The notes below the pieces were generated by a model. That model did no database searches. It was given only the letters and a program-made list of their open reading frames with translations, and was not told the DNA's origin. From Acidobacteriota bacterium (GTDB taxonomy: Bacteria; Acidobacteriota; Terriglobia; Acidiferrales; UBA7541), in NCBI GenBank assembly GCA_003225315.1, contig QHZD01000018.1:310001-374000 (forward strand): DNA of 64,000 nt, given 5' to 3'. Position numbers and translations under genes: made by a program. Each line of letters begins with the position of its first letter. Within the stretch, counting starts at the first letter, position 1. This document shows, in pieces, positions 51,513 to 60,456 of the stretch.

Positions 51513-52880
51513 ATGTTGGCTTTGAAATGGCTGTTGATGATAGTTGGCGCCGGCCTCTTCGGAAGCGCGGGAGCGCTAGTCGCCTACGACGTTTATCTCT
51601 CCGAGCAACTGCGACGGCTCTTGTCGCGGAACAAGACGGATGAATCCGGTGTGGAGGTGGAGCCGCTGGCTCGCCGCCCTTTACGGCCGGTGCGCTGGCG
51701 GCTGGCGTTGCAATTGACGATAGCGGGCGCCCTGCTCCTCCTGATTACGGAGAGTTTTGCGGTGATTCCCGACGGAGCGGCGGGCGTTCGCGTCAGCGAA
51801 TTCTGGGGCGCGCGCCCCGGTACGTTGTATCCCGGCATGCACCTGATTACCCCGCTGGTGGATTCCATCGCGATCTACGACACGCGCGAGCAAGTGTATT
51901 CGACGGTGGCGGCAGAAAATCCCAAGCAAAAGGGTGACCTGCTGACGGTACAAGCGCGCGAAGGACTCAACATCGGCCTGGCGGTTTCCGTGCGTTACCG
52001 GCTGGACCCCAAGCGGCTTGACTCGATTCACCGGAATTTGCCGCAGCCCGTCGGCGAACAGGTTGTGGCGCCGGTGGTATCCACGATTTACCGGCAACTC
52101 GCGCCGAATTATATCACACGCGAAATTTTTGCCACCAAACGCGAAGAATTGCGGACCACGGCTGCCGATGCCATCACTGCGCGGCTGGCGAGCGACGGAA
52201 TCATCGTGAGGGAAGTGCTGCTCCGCGACCTGCAGCTCCCTCAGGAATACGCCAAGGGACTCGAAGGGCTGCTCTTGAAGGAACAAGAAAACGAGCGTCT
52301 CGGCACCGAACAGGAGATCAAGGGAAAGCAGGTAAAGATCGCCGAGCTGGAAGCGGAGGCGCAGAAAGCATGTGACGTGAAACAGGCGGAGGCGCAGGCG
52401 CAAGTGCGTGTTCTACAGGCGAAGGCGGAGGCAGACGCGATGCAGTACACCCTGCCGCTGAAGCAAAAACAAATCGAACAAACGAAGCTGGAAGCGCAGG
52501 CCCGCAAGGAGTCGACTCTCCAGAATGCGGAAGCTGCGGCGCAAGCCAAGATTATCGACAGCAAAGCGGAAGTCGAGCGGCAGAAGAATCTCGCCGACGC
52601 CGAAGCCAACCGCATCCGCGTAACGGCTGCAGCGGACTCCGAGCGCATGAAGTACGAAGCGTCCGTGTTGAAGTCAAACCCCATGCTGATTCAGAAAATC
52701 ATCGCTGAACGGCTGTCGGACAAACTCCAAATAATGATGGTGCCAATCGACGGAAGGAATTTTTTTGCAAATGACGTGATGCGCTCGGCGTTTTCCGGCG
52801 TGGCATCGACCGGCAATTCAGATGATTCGCCGGCAACAGCCACAGCCGCAGCGCAACGCAAGCAGCCGCGCCGGCAGTAA
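51513..52880 (+). CDS. SPFH/band 7 (prohibitin-like) membrane protein
   Basis: 455 residues. An N-terminal membrane helix (ALKWLLMIVGAGLFGSAGAL) and a second hydrophobic segment (LALQLTIAGALLLLITESFA) precede an SPFH domain (GVRVSEFWGARPGTLYPGMH, YDTREQVYST, LNIGLAVSVRYRLDPKRLDS). A long coiled coil with alternating Glu/Ala/Lys follows (AEAQKACDVKQAEAQAQVRV). The C-terminus is Ala/Gln-rich. SPFH proteins form membrane rings that organise proteases and lipid domains. It is separated from the flotillin operon by a two-component pair. Confidence 0.9.
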   Translation: MLALKWLLMIVGAGLFGSAGALVAYDVYLSEQLRRLLSRNKTDESGVEVEPLARRPLRPVRWRLALQLTIAGALLLLITESFAVIPDGAAGVRVSEFWGARPGTLYPGMHLITPLVDSIAIYDTREQVYSTVAAENPKQKGDLLTVQAREGLNIGLAVSVRYRLDPKRLDSIHRNLPQPVGEQVVAPVVSTIYRQLAPNYITREIFATKREELRTTAADAITARLASDGIIVREVLLRDLQLPQEYAKGLEGLLLKEQENERLGTEQEIKGKQVKIAELEAEAQKACDVKQAEAQAQVRVLQAKAEADAMQYTLPLKQKQIEQTKLEAQARKESTLQNAEAAAQAKIIDSKAEVERQKNLADAEANRIRVTAAADSERMKYEASVLKSNPMLIQKIIAERLSDKLQIMMVPIDGRNFFANDVMRSAFSGVASTGNSDDSPATATAAAQRKQPRRQ

Positions 52881-53235
52881 CGCCGAGAAAAATATGCGCT
52901 GCGAGCAAAAGCTGTGTCAACAAGTTCCGCTAGCCAATACCCCTGTGGGTGGCACGGAATGCAACGCTGGAAGGAGGAGAGACTCAGGCCTTGGCGACCG
53001 TAAAACGGTCAAGCTACTGGTGACCGTAAGACGGTCAACAAGCATGGAGGCAAGCACCGCCGCGCTTAGCCCTTTGCCAGAGACTCTCCTACGCCAGCAA
53101 GGCGTTCCGCGCCACCCGGCTAGTGGACGGAAATTGCGGAGGCCAAGAGACTCTAGCCCTAGTCTTCGATTGGAGGCAATTCTTCACCATTTGGAGCCGT
53201 GATATCATCAATCCGTAACGCAAATCTGCAAAACC
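52881..53235. other. 355-base intergenic region with paired palindromes
   Basis: No convincing gene. It holds two 15-bp near-identical palindromes (52996-53010 and 53022-53036) and otherwise low-information GC-rich sequence, upstream of the sensor kinase at 53236. Confidence 0.45.
52996..53036. repeat. Two palindromic repeats GACCGTAAAACGGTC and GACCGTAAGACGGTC
   Basis: Each is GACCGT-nnn-ACGGTC. They lie 26 bases apart (two and a half helical turns) and are followed in both by AA. Possible binding sites for a regulator of the following kinase gene, or REP-like structured repeats. Confidence 0.55.
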
Positions 53236-55098
53236 ATGAGCTTTCGAACGAAATTATTACTCGTTGTCCTGCTGACCATTTTTGCGTCGGTATCCGTAGT
53301 TGCCTATGCCGTGACGCATTACACGCAGGCCGCGTTCGAAGCTATGGACGCGGAGCGCACCGAAGCCCTCGTTGCCCAATTCAAAAAAGAGTTTGTCCAG
53401 CGCGGCGAAGAAATTGCCCGGCAAGCAAAAAACATTGCCGAAGCCAACCTCACCGAACGCATGGCTATTGATCTTTCGCACCCCAACGCCGATCTTTCCA
53501 TTTATTTTCGGGACGCAAACGGGGCTGCTCAGGACCACGGCCTGGACTTCGTGGAATTCGTCAAACATGACGGCGTGCTGGTTTCGTCGGCGCAATTTCC
53601 TTCCCGTGTCGGTTACAAGAATGAGTGGATTACATCAGTCAAAGACTGGAATGAGGCTCCGGCTTTTTTGCGCAAAGAGGAATTGCCTGATGGCGTGGCC
53701 CTCTCGCTCACGGTCGTTCGCGCCAACAACACCGTAGCGGACAAGAGCCTGTACATTACCGCAGGGCATCGGCTCGACAAGAATTTCCTCGCCTCCCTGG
53801 TCCTGCCCGCTGGGATGCGCGCGCTCATCTATACCAACCTCGATCCAACTTTTACAGCCACGTCCCTGCTGGCCGAAAAGATCGATGCGGAGCAGGCGGA
53901 GCGGTTCACCCCTCTCGTTGAGCAGTTGCAAAAGCAACCTCAGCCCATGATTCGAACGATCGAGTGGACCCGCGACCCCGCCGATGCAGAAACATTTCAT
54001 GCCATTCCTTTGATCGGCCGCAACAACGAACTGCTTGGCGTTTTCTTTGTCGGTAGCTCGCGTAAGGAGCTTGTCCTGTTAACACGCCAAATCCTGAAGA
54101 TCGCGGTGGCCGTCGCGGCCGCCGCGCTATTCGTGGGATTGCTCGTCAGCTTCTGGATTTCCGCGCGGATCACCAAGCCCGTCGAGGAGCTTGCCGAAGG
54201 CGCGCGCGAAGTTGCCAGCGGAAGATGGGATACGCGCATCGACGTTCGCGGGGGCGACGAGGTCGGCCAGCTTGCCGAAGCGTTCAATCACATGACGCAA
54301 ACTCTTGCGGCACAGAAGGAGCGTCTGGTGCAAACTGAGCGCGTTGCCGCTTGGCGCGAACTGGCGCGGCGTCTCGCCCACGAATTGCGCAACCCGCTCT
54401 TTCCCATGCAGATTACCGTTGAAAACTTGCAAAAGGCGCGGCAACTCGACGCCAAACAATTCCTGGAAGTCTTCAACGAGTCGACGGCAACTTTGAAAGC
54501 GGAGCTTGCCAACCTCAACACCATCATTGGGCGCTTCAGCGATTTTTCAAAGATGCCCGCCCCGCAGTTTGTGCGCGTAAATGTCAATGAGGCGTTGCGC
54601 AACGCTGTACGGCTATTCGAACCGCAATTCAATGAAGTCGGCAAGCCCACCATCACGCCCGAGTTGTTCCTGACCGAGCCCTTGCCAGATATCGATGCGG
54701 ATCCCGACCTGCTCCATCGCGCGTTTCAGAATTTAGTGTTGAATGCGCTCGACGCCATGCCTGCAGGCGGAACATTGACGCTAAGGACCTCGGAAAAAAG
54801 CGGGGCTATGCGCATCGAAGTCGCCGACACGGGAAAAGGACTGACGCCGGAAGAGTGCTCGCGGCTCTTCACACCGTATTACACGACAAAATCGCAAGGG
54901 ACCGGGCTTGGGCTGGCCATCGTGCAGTCCGTGGTCAGCGACCATCACGGCACGATCTCGGTGACCAGCGACGAAGGCCGAGGCACATCGTTTCGAATTG
55001 ATCTGCCAGAGCGCCAGGCCGGCCGCGCTTCGAAAGCGCGCGAGGCGGCCCCAGAGGCGAAGATCACGCCGTCCACACTGGCCGCGGCTTCTGACTAA
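53236..55098 (+). CDS. NtrY-like sensor histidine kinase
   Basis: 620 residues. A membrane helix at the N-terminus (LLLVVLLTIFASVSVVAYAV) and a second at ~285-310 enclose a ~250-residue extracytoplasmic sensor. A HAMP segment follows (SARITKPVEELAEGAREVAS), then the phospho-acceptor His382 in HELRNPLFPMQITVENL. The ATPase domain has N-box NLVLNALDAMPAGG, G1 DTGKGL and G2 GTGLGLAIV. The His-box with LFPM is typical of NtrY. The response regulator at 55120 is downstream after 21 bases. The sensed signal is unknown; neighbours suggest membrane stress. Confidence 0.92.
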   Translation: MSFRTKLLLVVLLTIFASVSVVAYAVTHYTQAAFEAMDAERTEALVAQFKKEFVQRGEEIARQAKNIAEANLTERMAIDLSHPNADLSIYFRDANGAAQDHGLDFVEFVKHDGVLVSSAQFPSRVGYKNEWITSVKDWNEAPAFLRKEELPDGVALSLTVVRANNTVADKSLYITAGHRLDKNFLASLVLPAGMRALIYTNLDPTFTATSLLAEKIDAEQAERFTPLVEQLQKQPQPMIRTIEWTRDPADAETFHAIPLIGRNNELLGVFFVGSSRKELVLLTRQILKIAVAVAAAALFVGLLVSFWISARITKPVEELAEGAREVASGRWDTRIDVRGGDEVGQLAEAFNHMTQTLAAQKERLVQTERVAAWRELARRLAHELRNPLFPMQITVENLQKARQLDAKQFLEVFNESTATLKAELANLNTIIGRFSDFSKMPAPQFVRVNVNEALRNAVRLFEPQFNEVGKPTITPELFLTEPLPDIDADPDLLHRAFQNLVLNALDAMPAGGTLTLRTSEKSGAMRIEVADTGKGLTPEECSRLFTPYYTTKSQGTGLGLAIVQSVVSDHHGTISVTSDEGRGTSFRIDLPERQAGRASKAREAAPEAKITPSTLAAASD

Positions 55099-55119
55099 CG
55101 CTTCACAAAGGACCGAAGC

Positions 55120-56511
55120 TTGCCGCGAAAAGCTCATCTCCTCCTCGTTGACGACGATCACAATACCCTGGCATCTCTCTCCCGCGCTTTTCGAATGGCA
55201 GGGCATGAAGCGACTGTTTGCGACAACGCTGCGCGCGCACTCGATCTGCTCCGCGCCGACTCGTTTGACCTGATTCTGTCCGACGTGGTGATGCCCGGGA
55301 AAAGCGGCCTGGAACTGCTCGAAGATTTAAAGAAAGCCGGACTGAAGACGCCTATCGTGCTCATTTCCGGGCAAGCAAACATCGAAATGGCGGTGAAAGC
55401 CACCAAGCTGGGCGCGCTTGACTTTCTTGAGAAACCGCTTTCCACGGACAAACTTTTGGTGACCGTGGACAATGCGCTGCGGCTCTCGCGGCTTGAAGAG
55501 GAAAACCGCGAGTTGCGGCAGCGCCTTGGCAAACACGAACTCGTTGGTTCGGGCCCGGCGATGAAAAAGCTTCTCGATCAAATTGACCGTGTCGCGGCGA
55601 GCGAAACCCGTGTTTGCATTCTCGGCGAGACCGGAACGGGCAAAGAACTCGTCGCTCGCGCCATCCATGAAAAATCGCCGCGGCAGGGGCACCCTTTCAT
55701 TACGTTGAATTGCGCGGCGGTGCCAGCGGAATTGATCGAGTCGGAGCTTTTTGGCCATGAAAAAGGCGCGTTCACCGGCGCTGCAGCCAGACATCTCGGC
55801 AGGTTCGAACAAGCCGATGGCGGCACTCTTTTTCTGGATGAAATCGGCGACATGCCCTTGGCGATGCAAGCGAAATTATTGCGCGTGCTGGAAGAAGGCG
55901 AAGTCGAGCGCGTCGGGGGCGACAAACCCATCAAGGTCAACGTCCGCGTGGTCGTGGCCACGCATCGCAATTTGGAAGATCTTGTGAAACAGAATTCGTT
56001 CCGGCGCGATTTGTTCCACCGCATTTATGTTTTTCCATTGCAACTGCCGCCGCTGCGCGAGCGGCTCGAAGACTTTCCGAATCTAGTCACGCATTTTGCG
56101 CGCCAAGTGGCCGCGCAAAACGCCTGGAAAGAAAAAATCTTCGTAGCAGAAGCCATCGCCGAATTGCGCAAGTACGCGTGGCCCGGGAATGTGCGTGAAT
56201 TGCGCAACGTTGTGGAGCGCCTCATCCTGCTGGCTTCGAACGAGGACATCACCGCTGCGGAAGTCCGTCTCATTCTCCCCACTTCTGACTCTTCCTCAAG
56301 CGGCTCACCCACTTCGTCAGGGGGAAGTGCAACGGGCACACTGGCGGAGCGCACGGAATCGTTCGAAAGGGAAGTGATGCTCGCGGAAATTCGGCGCAAC
56401 AATTTTCACATGACCAATGTGGCGCGTGCGCTGGGCCTGGAGCGCAGCCATCTCTACAAAAAGTGCCAGCAACTGGGAATCGACCTGCAGTCCTTGAGGA
56501 AGCCGGAATGA
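55120..56511 (+). CDS. NtrC-family sigma-54-dependent response regulator (NtrX/AtoC-like)
   Basis: 463 residues from TTG 55120 (AAAGGAC upstream). Receiver domain: HLLLVDDDHN, phospho-acceptor Asp55 in LILSDVVMPG, Lys105 in LEKPL. The AAA+ domain has Walker A GETGTGKE (169-176), the sigma-54 contact loop GAFTGA (216-221) and LFLDEIGDMPLAMQAK. The C-terminal Fis-type helix-turn-helix reads NNFHMTNVARALGLERSHLY. It needs sigma-54, so targets should have GG-N10-GC promoters. I did not find a clear one in this window. Confidence 0.94.
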   Translation: MPRKAHLLLVDDDHNTLASLSRAFRMAGHEATVCDNAARALDLLRADSFDLILSDVVMPGKSGLELLEDLKKAGLKTPIVLISGQANIEMAVKATKLGALDFLEKPLSTDKLLVTVDNALRLSRLEEENRELRQRLGKHELVGSGPAMKKLLDQIDRVAASETRVCILGETGTGKELVARAIHEKSPRQGHPFITLNCAAVPAELIESELFGHEKGAFTGAAARHLGRFEQADGGTLFLDEIGDMPLAMQAKLLRVLEEGEVERVGGDKPIKVNVRVVVATHRNLEDLVKQNSFRRDLFHRIYVFPLQLPPLRERLEDFPNLVTHFARQVAAQNAWKEKIFVAEAIAELRKYAWPGNVRELRNVVERLILLASNEDITAAEVRLILPTSDSSSSGSPTSSGGSATGTLAERTESFEREVMLAEIRRNNFHMTNVARALGLERSHLYKKCQQLGIDLQSLRKPE

Positions 56512-56625
56512 ATTCAGTTCCGGGCAAACTAGATTGCGGGCTTGAAATTCTCGTCCCGCCAACAGTCAATTAAAGCATTTATTTTCAGCAATATAAGGAA
56601 GGCGCGAAGGAGCAACCGATTTCGC

Positions 56626-56653
56626 TTGACAAAATAGCGATATGTAATATTAT
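56626..56653 (+). promoter_or_regulatory. Near-consensus sigma-70 promoter of the XRE gene
   Basis: TTGACA (56626-56631), 16-base spacer, TATTAT (56648-56653). The AT-rich region contrasts with its GC-rich surroundings. Transcription would start close to the palindrome at 56656. Confidence 0.6.
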
Positions 56654-56655
56654 AT

Positions 56656-56668
56656 TTGCAGATTGCAA
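56656..56668. promoter_or_regulatory. Palindrome TTGCA-GAT-TGCAA, candidate autoregulatory operator
   Basis: A perfect 5-bp inverted repeat with a 3-base centre, lying between the -10 box and the ribosome site AAGGAG. Position and size suit a small XRE dimer repressing its own gene. Confidence 0.4.
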
Positions 56669-56682
56669 TAAGGAGTTCTCCC

Positions 56683-57213
56683 ATGAAACTTGGCGACAAA
56701 CTCCGCTCCCTGCGCGCTGTGGAGGGTTCGCTCCGCGGCTTGGGCCGTTCGATGACCCAGCAGGAACTAGCCGCGGCGATGAAGAACGAAATTGGCCGCG
56801 GGCTGAGCCAGGCGTATCTCTCGCAAATCGAGAATGGCGCCAGGCCCCACTTGACGCACACAACGCGCGATCTCCTGGCTCGATTTTTCCGCGTCTATCC
56901 GGGCTTTTTGGTGGACGACCCGGAAGGCTACACCCCGGGCTTGCAATCTGAATTGCGAGCCATCGACGCAAAAATCGATTCCTGGCTTTTTGCCGGGGCC
57001 GAACAGTTCACGACCGATCCGATTCTTCAGCATGCGCTCCTGACTATCGCGGAGCACGAAGACTCACGCCGGGCGATTTTGCTTTTGGCGGAAATTCTTC
57101 GGACGCCGGACCTGGCCGAGCGTCTCGGGGAGGTCTTGCACCACGGCAATCATCAGAACGGAGTGCACAAGGGCAACGGTCATCCGCCGCCGTCCGCCTC
57201 ACTGCGGAACTGA
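56683..57213 (+). CDS. XRE-family transcriptional regulator
   Basis: 176 residues from ATG 56683 with AAGGAG upstream. A helix-turn-helix (MKLGDKLRSLRAVEGSLRGL, MTQQELAAAM, then LSQAYLSQIENGARPHLT) with the expected YLSQIENG recognition helix. The middle (ELRAIDAKIDSWLFAGAEQF) is helical and the C-terminus is His/Asn-rich (HHGNHQNGVHKGNGH). Placed directly upstream of the NfeD-flotillin genes, it may control them as well as itself. Confidence 0.85.
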   Translation: MKLGDKLRSLRAVEGSLRGLGRSMTQQELAAAMKNEIGRGLSQAYLSQIENGARPHLTHTTRDLLARFFRVYPGFLVDDPEGYTPGLQSELRAIDAKIDSWLFAGAEQFTTDPILQHALLTIAEHEDSRRAILLLAEILRTPDLAERLGEVLHHGNHQNGVHKGNGHPPPSASLRN

Positions 57214-57328
57214 CGGAATCAAGCGGAACAGTTTCGAGCTAGCAGTTAAGAGGGTTTGCGTCTCGAATTCCAGCTCGCGCAGCGCAACGGGAGGTTGCGC
57301 AAAGTAAATGCCGCGTTCGAGGTGACGT

Positions 57329-57919
57329 ATGACCTGGTCTGATTTTTATCTCGTTTGCTTCATTGTGGGTTTCTCCCTTAGCGTGCTTTCGTTTTTGGCG
57401 GGCGCGGTTCACATTCCCCTTCCTTTCAAGATGCATTTGCCATTTCACGGGGCGCACCACGCCGGAGCCGGTGCCTCTCATGGCGGGCTCAGAGGCGGAA
57501 CGCACATTTCCTGGTTCAACGCTTCGTCGGCAATGGCTTTCCTGGCCTGGTTCGGTGGCACAGGTTATCTGCTCACGCGGCATTCGCACCTGCTCGCAGT
57601 ATTCAGCTTGCTGCTTGCCACAGTTGCGGGCCTGGCAGCGGGATTTGTCGTCTTCCGCTTCATGGTGAAACTCGTGGGCTCGACGGATGCGCCGATGAAG
57701 AGCGAAGACTATCGGATCGAGGGTTCGCTCGGCACTATCAGCATGCCCATCCGAGCGAGCGGCACGGGCGAGATTATTTTTTCCTTGGCGGGAGTCCGGC
57801 GGTGCGCGGGCGCGCGCAGCGATGACGGCAAAGCGATCGAGAAGGGAGCGGAAGTCGTCATCGAGCGCTACGAAAAGGGAATTGCTTACGTGAAGAGATG
57901 GGAAGAATTCACGAAGTAA
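57329..57919 (+). CDS. NfeD/YuaF-like membrane protein
   Basis: 196 residues from ATG 57329 (GAGGTGA upstream). Three hydrophobic segments: FYLVCFIVGFSLSVLSFLAG, SAMAFLAWFGGTGYLL and LAVFSLLLATVAGLAAGFVV. The C-terminus is an OB-like fold (RIEGSLGTISMPIRASGTGE, then EVVIERYEKGIAYVKRW). This layout is YuaF/NfeD-like, and such proteins work with flotillin. The flotillin gene follows after 59 bases. A His-rich loop lies between helices 1 and 2 (FHGAHHAGAGASHGG). Confidence 0.85.
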   Translation: MTWSDFYLVCFIVGFSLSVLSFLAGAVHIPLPFKMHLPFHGAHHAGAGASHGGLRGGTHISWFNASSAMAFLAWFGGTGYLLTRHSHLLAVFSLLLATVAGLAAGFVVFRFMVKLVGSTDAPMKSEDYRIEGSLGTISMPIRASGTGEIIFSLAGVRRCAGARSDDGKAIEKGAEVVIERYEKGIAYVKRWEEFTK

Positions 57920-57978
57920 AGATTTTCTCGGACTGGCGTTCGACACAAACAGTCCGGACAGGTGGAAAAGGAGGTTTT

Positions 57979-59415
57979 ATGTTCGGGTTGTCAAACGAAG
58001 TGATGATCATCGCGGGGTCAATGGTTCTGGCGATTCTTATGATCATGATCGTGATCGCCAAGATGTACCGAAAAGTCGGGCCGAATGAGGCCTTGATTCG
58101 CTACGGCATGGGAGGGACGGAGGTCTACTGTGGAAAAGGTGCACTGATTTTTCCCATGGTGCAGACCTGCCGTGATCTTTCGCTTGAATTGATGTCCTTC
58201 GACGTCGCCCCGCAGCAGAATTTGTACACCAAGCAGGGCGTCGCAGTAACGGTCGAAGCCGTCGCCCAAATCAAAGTGAAGAACGACAAGGAATCCATCC
58301 TGACGGCTGCCGAGCAGTTTCTCACCAAGCGGCCGGAACAACGCGAAGCCTTGATTCGCCTGGTGATGGAAGGCCATCTCCGGGGGATCATCGGCCAACT
58401 CACCGTGGAGCAGATCGTCAAGGAGCCGGAGATGGTCGGCGATCGCATGCGTTCCACGTGCGCCGATGACATGAGCAAGATGGGGCTGGAAGTCATCAGC
58501 TTCACCATCAAGGAAGTGCGCGACAAAAACGAATACATCACCAACATGGGGCGTCCCGATGTCGCTCGCATCAAGAGAGACGCCGAAGTAGCCGCCGCCG
58601 AAGCCGATCGCGACATTGCCATCAAGCGCGCCGAGGCGACACGCGCGTCGGCCGTCGCCAAAGCACAAGCTGATCAGGAACGCGTCGCGGCCGAAACCGC
58701 CTCGTTGGCCAAGCAAGCCGAAGCCGAGCGTGACCTGGACATCAAAAAGGCCAGTTACCTCGAAATGACAAAGAAAGCGCAGGCTACGGCCGACAAGGCC
58801 TACGAAATCGAAACCAACGTCATGCAACAGAAGGTGGTCGAAGAAGCCGTGAGGGTTCAACAGGTCGAGCGCGAAGCGCAAGTGAAAGTGCAGGAAGCGG
58901 AAATCGCGCGCCGCGAAAAGGAACTCATCGCCACCGTCCTGAAGCAAGCGGAAATCGAGCGCCAGCGCATTGAAACGCTGGCGAATGCCGAACGCCAGCG
59001 CTTGATCAGCGAAGCCGAAGGCCGCGCCTCCGCGATTCGCGCGCAGGGGGAAGCCGAAGCCGAGATCATCTTCAAGAAAGGCGAGGCGGAAGCTAAGGCC
59101 ATGAACATCAAGGCGGAGGCTTTCCAGGAATACAACCAGGCCGCGGTTATCGACAAGCTGTTCACTGGACTGCCGGATGTTGTGCGCGCTCTCGCCGAGC
59201 CGCTCAGCAAAGTGGACAAGGTGACCATCGTATCCACGGGCAACGGTGATGCTGCCGGCGCGTACAAACTCACCGGCGACGTCACCAGAATTGCCGCGCA
59301 AGTACCCGCGCTCTTCGAAGCGCTCTCCGGAATGCAGATGTCCGATCTGCTCAGCAAAGTCCGGATGATCGGCGACAAGGCGCCGAAGCCGGAGCAACCG
59401 TCGGCCAAGAAGTAA
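57979..59415 (+). CDS. Flotillin family protein
   Basis: 478 residues from ATG 57979 (AAAGGAGG upstream). An N-terminal membrane segment (MIIAGSMVLAILMIMIVIAK) is followed by a flotillin-type SPFH domain (YGMGGTEVYCGKGALIFPMV, LYTKQGVAVTVEAVAQIKVK). A long heptad-type coiled coil follows (RDAEVAAAEADRDIAIKRAE onwards). The C-terminus (YNQAAVIDKLFTGLPDVVRA) is the flotillin tail. It organises ordered lipid domains in the inner membrane with the NfeD partner upstream. Confident by domain order. Confidence 0.93.
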   Translation: MFGLSNEVMIIAGSMVLAILMIMIVIAKMYRKVGPNEALIRYGMGGTEVYCGKGALIFPMVQTCRDLSLELMSFDVAPQQNLYTKQGVAVTVEAVAQIKVKNDKESILTAAEQFLTKRPEQREALIRLVMEGHLRGIIGQLTVEQIVKEPEMVGDRMRSTCADDMSKMGLEVISFTIKEVRDKNEYITNMGRPDVARIKRDAEVAAAEADRDIAIKRAEATRASAVAKAQADQERVAAETASLAKQAEAERDLDIKKASYLEMTKKAQATADKAYEIETNVMQQKVVEEAVRVQQVEREAQVKVQEAEIARREKELIATVLKQAEIERQRIETLANAERQRLISEAEGRASAIRAQGEAEAEIIFKKGEAEAKAMNIKAEAFQEYNQAAVIDKLFTGLPDVVRALAEPLSKVDKVTIVSTGNGDAAGAYKLTGDVTRIAAQVPALFEALSGMQMSDLLSKVRMIGDKAPKPEQPSAKK

Positions 59416-59429
59416 CAACAGTTATTTCC

Positions 59430-59463
59430 GTCTCCGGCGGGTCCCTGGGGACCTGCCGGAGAC
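59430..59463 (+). terminator. Very stable stem-loop after the flotillin gene
   Basis: A 16-bp stem with one G-T pair and a 2-3 base loop: GTCTCCGGC (from 59430) to GCCGGAGAC (to 59462). It has no T-run after it. It may be an attenuating or mRNA-stabilising hairpin rather than a full terminator, and lies just before the 40-residue ORF. Confidence 0.55.
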
Positions 59464-59481
59464 GCTGAATGGTCTTGGGGG

Positions 59482-59604
59482 ATGGCCATGAGTACGAAAG
59501 AAAAAGTCCTCATCGTTTGGCTTCTCGTCGTGATGGCAGCCAGTTTTGTATTCCACCACTTTGGGTTTGTACGGTTTATGCGCTCGGCAGGGCCGTCGCG
59601 CTGA
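59482..59604 (+). CDS. Small single-pass membrane peptide, 40 residues
   Basis: ATG 59482 (or 59488) with GGGG immediately upstream; ends at TGA 59602-59604. The product MAMSTKEKVLIVWLLVVMAA then SFVFHHFGFVRFMRS has one membrane helix with a basic start and end. It lies between flotillin and PspA, both membrane-stress genes, and so could be a small partner analogous to other short Psp peptides. This is inference from position and the helix. Confidence 0.5.
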   Translation: MAMSTKEKVLIVWLLVVMAASFVFHHFGFVRFMRSAGPSR

Positions 59605-59771
59605 ACCTAGTTTTCCTGCCGCGTATGGCGAAATTGGCAGCAGTAATTGGGAGCGCGTGCTTCCTCTTCTGATTTGACTTTGGGGTCAGGAGGCGCGTGA
59701 TTCTCTTTGAAGAGTTTGATTTGAAGAGTTTGAGTGGTCTGCAACATTCGGTTCGTGAAAGGAGATTCATC

Positions 59772-60440
59772 ATGGGACTTTTGGAACGAGTAAGCACTTT
59801 GATTCGCGCGAACATCAATGACATGGTCGATCGCGCGGAAGATCCTGAAAAAATGATCAAGCAGGTCATCCTCGACATGGAGAACCAATACCTCCAGGTC
59901 AAGACGCAGGTGGCGGTGTCCATCGCCGACCAGCACATGCTGGAAAAAAAGTGGCGGGAGAACGAGGAGTCCGGTAAGGACTGGATGCGCAAGGCCGAAA
60001 CCGCCGTGGACAAGGGGCAGGATGATCTGGCCCGCTCCGCGCTCGACCGCTTCCAGACCTCGCAGCGGCTGGCGCAAAGCTACCGCGAACAGGTGGACGA
60101 CCAGAAGTTGCAGGTAGAAACGCTGAAGGGGGCGCTTATGAAACTCGAACAAAAGCTCGACGAAACGAAGTCCAAGCGCGACCTGCTGATTGCGCGGCAC
60201 CGGCGCAGCATCGCACTGGGCAAAGCGGCACACGCACAAACCGCGATGGGTGACAATTCCAAGAGTGCCACGTTCGATCGGCTGAAGGACCGCGTGCACC
60301 TCTCCGAAGCAGTGGCCACTGCCGAAGTCGATCTCCTGACCGACGATGTCGGCGAGAAGCTGACGCGCCTCGATCGCGACGCCGAGGTCGACCGCCTGCT
60401 CGCCGATCTAAAAGCACGCCGCGGCCTGCCGCCGGCGTAA
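59772..60440 (+). CDS. pspA: PspA/IM30 family membrane-stress protein
   Basis: 222 residues from ATG 59772 (AAAGGAGA upstream); longer frames lack one. It begins MGLLERVSTLIRANINDMVD, the PspA start, then AEDPEKMIKQVILDMENQYL. The rest is a continuous coiled coil (EKKWRENEESGKDWMRKAET, ALDRFQTSQRLAQSYREQVD) typical of the ESCRT-III-like fold. PspA binds the inner face of damaged membranes. The gene follows flotillin, in line with a membrane-maintenance unit. Confidence 0.93.
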   Translation: MGLLERVSTLIRANINDMVDRAEDPEKMIKQVILDMENQYLQVKTQVAVSIADQHMLEKKWRENEESGKDWMRKAETAVDKGQDDLARSALDRFQTSQRLAQSYREQVDDQKLQVETLKGALMKLEQKLDETKSKRDLLIARHRRSIALGKAAHAQTAMGDNSKSATFDRLKDRVHLSEAVATAEVDLLTDDVGEKLTRLDRDAEVDRLLADLKARRGLPPA

Positions 60441-60456
60441 TGGTGGCAGCCGGCAA

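Noticed and set aside
52950-52970. Sigma-54 promoter (TGGCACG-like) upstream of the sensor kinase
   Set aside because: The GG and GC elements are separated by 8 rather than 10 bases, so it does not fit the consensus.
52822-53202. 126-codon plus-strand ORF after the SPFH gene
   Set aside because: It starts inside the SPFH gene, has Arg/Ser-rich low-information composition and reads through the palindromic repeats.
58018-59418. 466-codon open frame antisense to the flotillin gene
   Set aside because: It is an exact shadow of a strongly supported coding sequence, low in coding logic (Phe/Leu/His-rich), and reflects high GC at third positions.
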